Assembly (NCBI GenBank): GCA_035632955.1
Contig: DASQFU010000005.1
Coordinates: forward strand, 1-18,387
Length of the DNA stretch: 18,387 nucleotides
Source: DASQFU01 sp035632955
GTDB lineage: Bacteria > Eisenbacteria > RBG-16-71-46
Direction of reading: 5' to 3'
A model generated the notes under the pieces. The model was given only the letters and a program-made list of their open reading frames with translations. It was not told where the DNA came from and did not search any database. This document shows positions 6,676-13,373 of the stretch, in pieces. The first letter of the stretch is position 1, and each line of letters starts with the position of its first letter. The position numbers and the translations under genes were made by a program.

Positions 6676-7257
6676 CTAGTGATTGTCGCCGAAGACGTAG
6701 AGGTGGAAACCGATCTCGGTAAAATTGTTGCCAAGCGTGCCGAACGACGACTGGCTGTCGGAGTTTGGCAGTCCCGAGTCGAAGGTCACGAAGCCGATGC
6801 CGTGCGACGCCGAGACGCTGAAGTTGTCGACGATGAACACTTCCGCTTCCAGCTCACCGGCGACAACGAACTGGGTCGCGTTCTCCGTGTCGATGTTCGT
6901 GACCAGCGGGTCCGGGTCGGTGTCGACCTGGAATCCGAAGCTCTGGTACAAGAACCCCGGCCGGAGGATGAGGTGAACTCGATCCCAGCTCTTCAGCACG
7001 ATCGGCAAGCCGACATCGATTGCGTAGTCCGTCACCTTCTCGTCCGGATCGATGAAACCGGGCGACGACGAGAAGCCGACGCCCAGGTCGAGCGCCATCT
7101 TCTGACCGGTGAACCACCACCGAACTCCGACCGGAGCTTCGACGTTGTGGAAACCGAGCGCGCCATTGTGATGCTCGGCTTGAGCCTCTACCCGAGTGGG
7201 GGAAAGGCCGATCGCCGCAGACATGATGACCGCCGCCATGAGCAGCGTGCGCTTCAT
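6676..7257 (-). CDS. Outer-membrane beta-barrel-like protein
   Basis: The product is 193 residues with a Sec signal peptide (MKRTLLMAAVIMSAAIGLSP) and likely cleavage after VEA at residue 25. The mature chain alternates polar and hydrophobic residues in strands such as VGVRWWFTGQKMALDLGVGF, VHLILRPGFLYQSFGFQV and ATQFVVAGELEAEVFIV, with acidic turns in between. The last strand EIGFHLYVF is near the C-terminus but is followed by GDNH, so it lacks the terminal aromatic of classical barrels. This fits a small eight-stranded barrel family with no assigned function. ATG 7257 has GAGGAGG upstream. It diverges from the ABC ATPase gene and ends close to the hairpin at 6611. Confidence 0.75.
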   Translation of the reverse strand: MKRTLLMAAVIMSAAIGLSPTRVEAQAEHHNGALGFHNVEAPVGVRWWFTGQKMALDLGVGFSSSPGFIDPDEKVTDYAIDVGLPIVLKSWDRVHLILRPGFLYQSFGFQVDTDPDPLVTNIDTENATQFVVAGELEAEVFIVDNFSVSASHGIGFVTFDSGLPNSDSQSSFGTLGNNFTEIGFHLYVFGDNH

Positions 7258-7423
7258 CTGGTCCTCCTCACGAAAATGTGGACTTCCGTCGTGGTGCCTC
7301 GGCTCGCGCGCACTGGGGAGCGCGACGCCGGCACCCGATCGAGCGATGCAAGGTAGGGGAGACGGTGTTCCGGCGCAAGGCTCCCAGTCGGGAAGCCGCG
7401 GCGCCGCGTCGGATCCATCCGCC

Positions 7424-7453
7424 TTGAGGTCGCGAAACCGCTTCGGTTAGCTT
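7424..7453 (+). promoter_or_regulatory. Probable promoter of the ABC ATPase gene
   Basis: TTGAGG (7424-7429), an 18-bp spacer and TAGCTT (7448-7453) give a sigma70-like promoter. The start of transcription would be about 26 bp before ATG 7486, leaving space for the GAGGAG ribosome site. Confidence 0.45.
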
Positions 7454-7485
7454 GTGACATCCCTTTCGATGAGGAGCGTAACTCC

Positions 7486-8607
7486 ATGCCTCACGTTGAG
7501 CTGGTGAACGTCAGCAAACTCTACGGACGAACCCAGAAAGCCGTCGACCGGGTCAGCCTCCGGATCGAGGACGGCGAGTTCCTGGTCCTGGTCGGCCCGT
7601 CGGGATGCGGCAAGTCCACGGTCCTGCGCATGGTGGCGGGATTGGAGGACATCAGCGAGGGCGAGGTGCGGATCGGCTCGCGGGTCGTCAACGACGTCGC
7701 ACCGAAGGATCGCGACGTCGCGATGGTGTTCCAGAACTACGCCCTATACCCGCACATGTCCGTCTCCGACAACATGGCGTTCGGCTTGCGGCGGCGCAAG
7801 ATGGCCGAGCCGGAGGTGGCGCGTCGCGTCGGCGGGGTGGCGGAGATGCTCGGGCTGACCGGCTACCTGACGCGCCGTCCGCGCGAGCTGTCGGGCGGGG
7901 AGCGCCAGCGGGTGGCGCTCGGGCGCGCGATGGTGCGCGACCCGCAGGTGTTCCTCTTTGACGAGCCGCTTTCGAACCTCGACGCCAAGCTGCGTGTCCA
8001 GATGCGCGCCGAGATCAAACGGCTGCATCAGCGGGTGCGGGCGACCATGATCTATGTCACGCACGACCAGGTCGAAGCGATGACGCTCGGCGATCGGATC
8101 GCCGTGCTTCAACGCGGCGTGTTGCAGCAGGTTGCCGATCCCTTCCAGCTCTATTCGCGTCCTGCCAATCAGTTCGTCGCCGGGTTCATCGGCAGCCCGC
8201 CGATCAACTTCTTCGCGGCGACGGTCTCGGGCCCGGGCCAGGCGCCCACCCTGAGCGGCAGCGACGGCGTTTCGATCCCCTTGTCTCCCGAGCTGGGTGC
8301 CCGGCTCGAGCCGGTGCTCGGCCGGCCGGTCACGGTCGGCATCCGACCGGAGGATCTGACGTTGCAGCCCTCGCGGCCGGGCGGCGCGATCCGGGCGCGA
8401 GTGGACGTGCGCGAGCCGCTCGGCAACGAGGTGCTCGTCCACTGGACGACGCCGCTCGGGACGCTGCTCTCCCGGGTCCCCGGGCAGCACACTCCGGCGG
8501 AAGGCGAGAGCGCGACGCTCCATTTCGCGTTCGAGAAGCTGCACTTCTTCGATCCGGGGTCGGAGAAGGCGCTCGACGGCGCGCTGGCAGCAGTCGAGAC
8601 GAAGTAG
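7486..8607 (+). CDS. ABC transporter ATP-binding protein, MalK/UgpC type
   Basis: The 373-residue ATPase belongs to the sugar-importer (CUT1) MalK/UgpC/MsmK group. It has Walker A GPSGCGKST (37-45), Q-loop Q83 in VFQNYALYPH, signature LSGGERQR (135-142), Walker B VFLFDEPLSNLD with E160 as catalytic base, and the switch H193 in THDQVEA. The C-terminal third is an OB-type regulatory domain (VTVGIRPEDLTL near 290) as in MalK, not a short generic ATPase. GAGGAG before ATG 7486 fixes the start. No binding protein or permease gene lies in the window, so it may serve several sugar transporters encoded elsewhere, as MsmK does in streptococci. The specific sugar is not determinable. It converges with pap, nine bases apart. 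Confidence 0.93.
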   Translation: MPHVELVNVSKLYGRTQKAVDRVSLRIEDGEFLVLVGPSGCGKSTVLRMVAGLEDISEGEVRIGSRVVNDVAPKDRDVAMVFQNYALYPHMSVSDNMAFGLRRRKMAEPEVARRVGGVAEMLGLTGYLTRRPRELSGGERQRVALGRAMVRDPQVFLFDEPLSNLDAKLRVQMRAEIKRLHQRVRATMIYVTHDQVEAMTLGDRIAVLQRGVLQQVADPFQLYSRPANQFVAGFIGSPPINFFAATVSGPGQAPTLSGSDGVSIPLSPELGARLEPVLGRPVTVGIRPEDLTLQPSRPGGAIRARVDVREPLGNEVLVHWTTPLGTLLSRVPGQHTPAEGESATLHFAFEKLHFFDPGSEKALDGALAAVETK

Positions 8608-8616
8608 GCGCTCGGT

Positions 8617-10167
8617 TTACTTCCGGGCTCGCGCCTTCAACCGCCGCTCGAGTGCCCGGACGGTCGCCGCCAGGGTTCGGATGCGCGCCCACAGCTTGTT
8701 CTCCGCTTCGACGACGGTCCAGGGCGCGTACGCCGTGCTGGTGCGCTCGAGCATCTCGGCGACCGCCGCGCGATAGTCGTTCCACTTCGCCCGATTGCGC
8801 CAGTCCTCGTCGCCGATCTTGTGGTGCTTGTGCGGAGTCCGTTCGCGCGCCTCGAAGCGGCGCAGCTGCTCCTCGGGGCTCAAGTGCAGCCAAAACTTGA
8901 GAATCACGGTATCCAGCGGCTCGAGCAGCCGCTCGAACTCGTTGATCTCCTCGTAGGCGCGCCGCCATTCCGCCACGGTCGCGAAGCCCTCGACGCGCTC
9001 CACCAGCACGCGCCCGTACCAGCTTCGATCGAAGATGACGACGTGGCCGGCCTTCGGAAGCTGTCTCCAGAACCGCCACAGATAGTGATGCGCCCGTTCG
9101 GAGGCGTCCGGAGCCGCGATCGGCACCACTTCGTAGGCGCGCGGGTCCAGCTCCTGGGTGAGACGTTTGATGTTACCGCCCTTGCCGCTCGCATCCCAGC
9201 CTTCGTAGACGATCACGACCGGCAGCCGCACCCGATAGCATTCGAACACGAGACCCCTCAGACGCTCCTGCAATGGATCGAGTCGCTTCTGGTAGGCCGC
9301 TCGGCTCAGCTTTCTGCTCAGGTCCACCCGGTCGAGGATCGTCGGTGGCCCCTTCCGTTGAACGCGTCGCGTGGGTTTCGGCGCGCCGCGAGGAGCGGGC
9401 TCGGCTCGGGCGCCCGTGACGGGTGGAGCCTTCGTGGCGCGAGGAGCGTTGCGGCCAGGCGACGCGAGCGCCGCGCGCACAGCGGCGACCACGGTCCGCA
9501 TCACCTTGATCCGCCGGAAGCGCGCATCGTTCGCCTCGACGATCGTCCACGGCGCGTTCGCGCTGCTCGTCCTCTCGAACATGTCCTCGGCCGCCGCGGC
9601 GTACCGTTTGTACCCGGCGCGCCGGCGCCAATCCTTCTGCGCGACCCGCCACTGCTCGTAAGGGTCCGCCTGGATCCGCTTCAGCCGGCGGCGCTGCTCC
9701 TTGCGCGAGATGTGGAGCCACATCTTGACGACGACCGTTGCGTCGTTCGTGAGCAGGTGTTCGAAGTCGCGGATCTCGGCGGCCACGCCCGCGACCGCGT
9801 CTGGCGAGATCAGCCCCGCGAGCCGATCCTCGAGCAGCCGCCGGTACCAGGAGCGATCGAACAGCGCGAAGTCGCCGCGCTTCGGCATACGGGTCCAGAA
9901 ACGGGTCAGAAAGGGCCGGAGCTGCTCCTCCGGAGTCGGCGCCTGGGTCGTATGGACCTTGAAGCCGCGCGGGTCCAGGGGATACAGGAGATTCCCGATC
10001 GAATCTCCCTTTCCCGAAGCATCCCAGCCCTCGAAGACGACGACGACCGGAATGCGCGCGGAGCGCGCCGCATTCTGGAGATCACGGAGCTGCGTGCGCA
10101 GTTTCTCGAGCTCGGCACGGTATGGCGCCTTCTCGAGGGCGAGGGTCAGATCGATCGTTTCGAGCAT
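8617..10167 (-). CDS. pap: Polyphosphate:AMP phosphotransferase (two-domain PPK2, class II)
   Basis: The enzyme transfers phosphate from polyphosphate to AMP to give ADP. The 516-residue chain is two PPK2 domains in tandem, the class II architecture. Each domain has a Walker A loop GWDASGKG (47-54 and 323-330) and a Walker B/lid motif (FALFDRSWYRR at 100-110; VVIFDRSWYGR at 376-386), plus a W-x-x-x-L-P-K or M-P-K block. Both copies keep these residues, so neither is obviously dead. They are joined by a basic, Ala/Pro-rich linker at about 232-275. The start at 10167 lacks a strong ribosome site. It lies 55 bp downstream of the CBM48 lipoprotein on the same strand, so the two may share a transcript. 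It converges on the ABC ATPase. Confidence 0.94.
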   Translation of the reverse strand: MLETIDLTLALEKAPYRAELEKLRTQLRDLQNAARSARIPVVVVFEGWDASGKGDSIGNLLYPLDPRGFKVHTTQAPTPEEQLRPFLTRFWTRMPKRGDFALFDRSWYRRLLEDRLAGLISPDAVAGVAAEIRDFEHLLTNDATVVVKMWLHISRKEQRRRLKRIQADPYEQWRVAQKDWRRRAGYKRYAAAAEDMFERTSSANAPWTIVEANDARFRRIKVMRTVVAAVRAALASPGRNAPRATKAPPVTGARAEPAPRGAPKPTRRVQRKGPPTILDRVDLSRKLSRAAYQKRLDPLQERLRGLVFECYRVRLPVVIVYEGWDASGKGGNIKRLTQELDPRAYEVVPIAAPDASERAHHYLWRFWRQLPKAGHVVIFDRSWYGRVLVERVEGFATVAEWRRAYEEINEFERLLEPLDTVILKFWLHLSPEEQLRRFEARERTPHKHHKIGDEDWRNRAKWNDYRAAVAEMLERTSTAYAPWTVVEAENKLWARIRTLAATVRALERRLKARARK

Positions 10168-10222
10168 GGGGTCGTTTTAGAAGCGCGCCCGAGTTTCGGC
10201 GGGAACGTGGCGGCGTTCACCC

Positions 10223-10942
10223 TCACGGCACGGTGATGATCGAGCTCCTGCCGCCGGGGCCGTCATTCCGGGCTTCCGGATTGGACCCGTCCTCGGTCCA
10301 GACCGATCCGTTGACGACGAACTTGTATGCATGAACGCCGGGGCCGAGCCGCTTAACGATCGACCAGGTGCCGTCGGCCCGGCGAACGAGCGGGTCGGCG
10401 TTCGTGGACCAGCGGTTGAACTCACCGGCGAGATGTACCGTGCTCGCGTTCCCGGCGAACGTGAACACGACCCCCTCGGGCGTGACGTGTGGCGGACGCG
10501 CGCGCCCGGCCGGAGTGACGACCGGCTCGGCGGGCGCCGGCGCGATGCCGATCGTGTCGCGGCCCGCGGGCCCGACTTGGACCACCGAGTTGCGCCCGCC
10601 GCGGCCGTCATCGACGCTTTCCTTGGCGTTGGGATCCGCTCTCCAGTTGCGGCCATCGATGACGAAGCTGTACGTGTGACGGCCGGGCGGGAGCGGCTTG
10701 GTCAGGCTCCAGCTTCCATCCGCTTGGTGAAGCATAGGGTCCGCGGTCGTGTTCCAGCCGTTGAACTCACCCGTGACATGGACGCTCTGTCCTTCGCCTC
10801 TCCAGACGAACGTGACGTCCTGCGTAGGCGCGGAGGTCACCGGGGCCTGGCCGGGTGGCGCGCCTTTCCGAATGCTGCTGGTGCAGCCGGTGCCGAGGAC
10901 GGCCAGGATCAGGAACGCAGAGCGAATCTTCGGCGCGCGCAT
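10223..10942 (-). CDS. Lipoprotein with two tandem CBM48/AMPK-type glycogen-binding domains
   Basis: The 239-residue protein begins with a signal segment and lipidation cysteine C20 (VLGTGC). Two copies of an E-set/CBM48-like module follow, at about 42-123 and 153-238. Each has VxxTGEFNGWN or VHLAGEFNRWS, then ADPM or ADPL, a DGSWS or DGTWS strand, and PGRHTYSFVIDGRNW or PGVHAYKFVVNGSVW. These match the glycogen-binding domain of AMPK beta subunits and the N-terminal domains of branching and debranching enzymes. There is no catalytic domain, so a binding or scaffold role for alpha-glucan at the membrane is inferred. It starts 22 bp after the upstream secreted-protein gene ends, which suggests an operon, and pap follows. 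Confidence 0.88.
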   Translation of the reverse strand: MRAPKIRSAFLILAVLGTGCTSSIRKGAPPGQAPVTSAPTQDVTFVWRGEGQSVHVTGEFNGWNTTADPMLHQADGSWSLTKPLPPGRHTYSFVIDGRNWRADPNAKESVDDGRGGRNSVVQVGPAGRDTIGIAPAPAEPVVTPAGRARPPHVTPEGVVFTFAGNASTVHLAGEFNRWSTNADPLVRRADGTWSIVKRLGPGVHAYKFVVNGSVWTEDGSNPEARNDGPGGRSSIITVP

Positions 10943-10964
10943 CGTGACGACGTCTCGGTCCCGA

Positions 10965-11762
10965 TCAGCGGTACATCGTCTTCACCCGGCCCCACGAGCC
11001 GGCCTGCGCCGGCGTCGGACACTCGGGCATGTAGACGAGATACGTGGAGGGCAGGCTCGGCTGCGCCGGCGGCACGTCGAACTGGGTTCCCGAGGGCGTG
11101 CTGCGTTGCTCGGCGTCGTTCGCGACCATGTCGAAGGCCGGCTTGGTCGTGCCTTCCCGGGTGGTCCAGAACTCGACGCGGATCGGATCGCAGCTCGTCA
11201 GGTTGAGCTGCACGAGCTCGATCGGAATCCGCAGCTCGACGAAGCTCCCGCCGTCGGGGTCGACGATCCCGAGCGCATTCGGGCCGTCGGTCACGGTCGC
11301 CCAGCCGCCGGCGCCGTCGGCCTGGAACAGCACCTCGCGGTTGGAATTGTCGCAGGTCGTCGGGATCACGTCATAGACGATGACGTCCGGGGGCGAGGGT
11401 GCGTTGATCCAGTCGATCTGCCGTCCCAGCGGATCGCTCGTCGAGCCACCGGGCGCGACATCGAACGCCCAACCGAGATTCATCTCGCAGAGGCAGACGC
11501 GATCGTATTGCATGCCGAGGTAGAGATGGGTGGCGTCGTTCGCGAGATAGACGCGGCCGATGTCGAGAGGATGGTTGGATTCCCCCTGGAATCCGCCGCC
11601 CCCGCACAAGAACTCCGTGTCGATCCCATCGTCCTGGAGCGGCGAGACGCCCTGGCTCGTGAAATCGGACTCGCTCCCGGTAAACGTGATGGTCGTGGCC
11701 GAGGCCGCGCCGGCAGTGATAAACAGCAACAGTCCCGCGAACAGAAGCGTTCCCTTGCTCAT
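10965..11762 (-). CDS. Secreted beta-sandwich protein (CBM9/DOMON-like) with a WGRVKxMYR tail
   Basis: The 265-residue protein has a Sec signal peptide with cleavage expected after ASA at residue 22. The mature chain contains the paired block DATHLYLGMQYDRV and GWAFDVAPGGSTSDP, followed by IDWINAPSPPDVIVYDV and FVELRIPIELVQL. This sequence of strands resembles CBM9- or DOMON-like sugar- or heme-binding sandwiches found in environmental secreted proteins. Six Cys (C53, C90, C92, C137, C191, C248) suggest disulfides outside the cytoplasm. The C-terminus ends in SWGRVKTMYR after a Pro-rich stretch, possibly a conserved tail of this lineage. The start at 11762 is set by GGAGGG just upstream. It is the first gene of a likely transcription unit with the CBM48 lipoprotein. 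Confidence 0.75.
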   Translation of the reverse strand: MSKGTLLFAGLLLFITAGAASATTITFTGSESDFTSQGVSPLQDDGIDTEFLCGGGGFQGESNHPLDIGRVYLANDATHLYLGMQYDRVCLCEMNLGWAFDVAPGGSTSDPLGRQIDWINAPSPPDVIVYDVIPTTCDNSNREVLFQADGAGGWATVTDGPNALGIVDPDGGSFVELRIPIELVQLNLTSCDPIRVEFWTTREGTTKPAFDMVANDAEQRSTPSGTQFDVPPAQPSLPSTYLVYMPECPTPAQAGSWGRVKTMYR

Positions 11763-11795
11763 GGTCCCTCCAGTCGAGCCGTGCTCCGTGGAGGC

Positions 11796-11814
11796 CAGGG
11801 CCGACGAGGCCCTG
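11796..11814 (-). promoter_or_regulatory. Leader hairpin upstream of the secreted sandwich protein
   Basis: CAGGGCC, a five-base loop and GGCCCTG form a perfect 7-bp stem in the predicted 5' leader, about 35-50 bp before the start at 11762. It sits between the predicted -10 and the ribosome site. No known riboswitch is recognised. Confidence 0.35.
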
Positions 11815-11838
11815 CCGCACTTCCCTGCGAATGGGTGC

Positions 11839-11867
11839 AGGCTAACGGTCCGTTCGGGAGCGGTCAA
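11839..11867 (-). promoter_or_regulatory. Promoter for the secreted protein, CBM48 lipoprotein and possibly pap
   Basis: Read on the minus strand: TTGACC (11867-11862), a 17-bp spacer and TAGCCT (11844-11839). It is the best sigma70-type match in the window. Transcription would start near 11832, giving a leader of about 70 bases. Confidence 0.55.
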
Positions 11868-11924
11868 CGGATCGCGGCGCCCGGCAGCCGGCGACGGCTG
11901 ATTCCGACTCGGGAGCGCGTCTCG

Positions 11925-11944
11925 GAGCGAGCGGCCGCTCGCTC
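11925..11944. repeat. Perfect 20-bp palindrome over the HD-GYP stop codon
   Basis: GAGCGAGCGGCCGCTCGCTC equals its own reverse complement. In RNA it can form an 8-bp stem with a GGCC loop. It overlaps the last bases of the gene that ends at 11943. No U-tract follows, so a classical intrinsic terminator is uncertain. Confidence 0.5.
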
Positions 11945-12971
11945 AACGAGCGACGGGGGTGACTCCGTTGGCACGGGGGGCGGGGACCGCATTGAGCTCG
12001 AACCACGGCAGGTCACCGAGCGGAAGCTCGCCGCGCGTCAGGAGATCGAGGAACACCTCGACCACGACCGGATCCCACTGACTTCCGCCGCCCGCGCGCA
12101 ACCGGCGGATAGCTTCGTCGGCGCCAAGCGCGCAACGGTAGGGACGGTCCGTCGTCATCGCATCGAACGCATCGACGACGGCGATGATGCGCGCTCCAAT
12201 CGGGATCGCCTCGCCGCGCAAACCGTGCGGATAACCGTTGCCATCCCATTCCTCGTGATGCGCGAGGATGATCGGCGCCACCTGCGCGGCGAAGCGCAGC
12301 GGCGCCACGATCGCGGCTCCGTACTCCGCGTGGAGGCGTAGCTCGGTCTGCTCTTCGGGTGACAGCGGACCCGGCTTGTCGATGATCGCCTGGCTCACGC
12401 CGATCTTGCCGATGTCGTGGAGAATGCCCGCGTAGCGGATGGTGCGCAGTTCTTCGGGGCCGAGCCCCATGACGCGGCCGATCTCCTCGCTGTATCCGGA
12501 GATCCGGCGCAGGTGGCCCTCGGTGTAGGGGTCCTTGAACTCCACCCAGCGCGCCATCGAGAAGATGACGCATTCGGTGCTCTCGAGTTGATCCGTCAAG
12601 CGCTTGAGCCGGAGCTGCGTGCGGAGCCGGGCGCTGAGCAGGCTCGGGTCGATCGGCTTGGTGAGGAAATCGTCGGCGCCGGCCTCGATCGCACGCTGCC
12701 GCGCCTCGCGGTCGTGGTCGCCGGTGATGAAGGTGACGGGGATCAGCGCCGTCCGCTCGTCTTCCTTGAGCGCCTGGCAGACGGCGAAGCCGTCCAGGCC
12801 TTCCATGGTGACGTCGAGGAGCACCAGGTCCGGCTGCTCGCTCAGGACGAGATCGAGCCCTTCCCGTCCGTCACACGCGGTCACCGAGCGGTAGCCCTCA
12901 CGCTCGACGAAGCGCACGAGCAATGCGCGCACCTGTGGGTCGTCATCGACGATAAGAATTCGCGCCGGCAT
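11943..12971 (-). CDS. Response regulator with HD-GYP c-di-GMP phosphodiesterase output
   Basis: The 342-residue protein has an N-terminal receiver domain with the acidic pocket D10-D11 (ILIVDDD), phosphoacceptor D53 (LVLLDVTMEG), and K105 in FLTKPID. A coiled linker (~115-135) leads to an HD-GYP domain with DPYTEGH (H153), the HD pair H185-D186 in LHDIGKIG, and HHEEWDGNGYP at 238-248. The metal- and GYP-motif residues are all present, so the phosphodiesterase is likely active, cleaving c-di-GMP on phosphorylation of the receiver. Start at 12971 is chosen because the receiver begins there. In-frame upstream starts at 13031 and 13070 would add a very basic tail, and none has a strong ribosome site. 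No partner histidine kinase is adjacent. Confidence 0.92.
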   Translation of the reverse strand: MPARILIVDDDPQVRALLVRFVEREGYRSVTACDGREGLDLVLSEQPDLVLLDVTMEGLDGFAVCQALKEDERTALIPVTFITGDHDREARQRAIEAGADDFLTKPIDPSLLSARLRTQLRLKRLTDQLESTECVIFSMARWVEFKDPYTEGHLRRISGYSEEIGRVMGLGPEELRTIRYAGILHDIGKIGVSQAIIDKPGPLSPEEQTELRLHAEYGAAIVAPLRFAAQVAPIILAHHEEWDGNGYPHGLRGEAIPIGARIIAVVDAFDAMTTDRPYRCALGADEAIRRLRAGGGSQWDPVVVEVFLDLLTRGELPLGDLPWFELNAVPAPRANGVTPVAR

Positions 12972-13373
12972 CGAACCGGTTATCGGCGGATGGGGCCGGA
13001 GCCTTCTCTTCTTTCGCTCGCGCTTCGCCATCGGCGCGCGATCTCGACGCTTCCGGTGTGCGAACCGCACGCCCGCTCCGTTCCGGGCGATCGCTACCCC
13101 TCGCGGGGCCCGCCGCGAGGACCGGGGAAAGGCGACCTGCGCGGAACCGCCCAGCCGCGTTCACCCTCGATGCGTCGTGCCCTCAGGCCGGGCGCGACCG
13201 CGCACTTGGTGGCGGGCACACAAGGACTTACGATGAATCCGGGACCGCGTGGGTGGCCGTAGGCGGCCGGTCGCGAGCGCGCAGCGACAACCTGTTCGAC
13301 GCATTCCCGTAGAGATGATGTCGATCCGAGCCGCGAAACGCCGCCACTCCAGCCGAGGAGCCGAGACCGAGCG
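12972..13373. other. 402-bp divergent intergenic region
   Basis: This separates the response regulator from the SpoIIE phosphatase. It contains a hairpin with 8-bp arms, CCTCGCGG and CCGCGAGG (13099-13106 and 13113-13120). Codons in-frame upstream of the response regulator remain open to 13070 without a domain. I see no convincing promoter pair, RNA gene or short conserved coding sequence. Confidence 0.5.

Noticed and set aside
8821..10236. A 471-codon open frame on the plus strand
   Set aside because: It is antisense to the two-domain pap gene, and has the same low-complexity charged composition with no recognisable fold.
10749..12341. A 530-codon open frame on the plus strand across three minus-strand genes
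   Set aside because: It passes antisense through the CBM48 lipoprotein, the secreted protein and part of the HD-GYP regulator. No signal, motif or ribosome site supports it.
13099..13120. Hairpin with 8-bp arms as an RNA gene or riboswitch between the divergent regulators
   Set aside because: It is a single stem in very G+C-rich DNA, without a conserved core of any riboswitch I know; such stems arise by chance at this composition.
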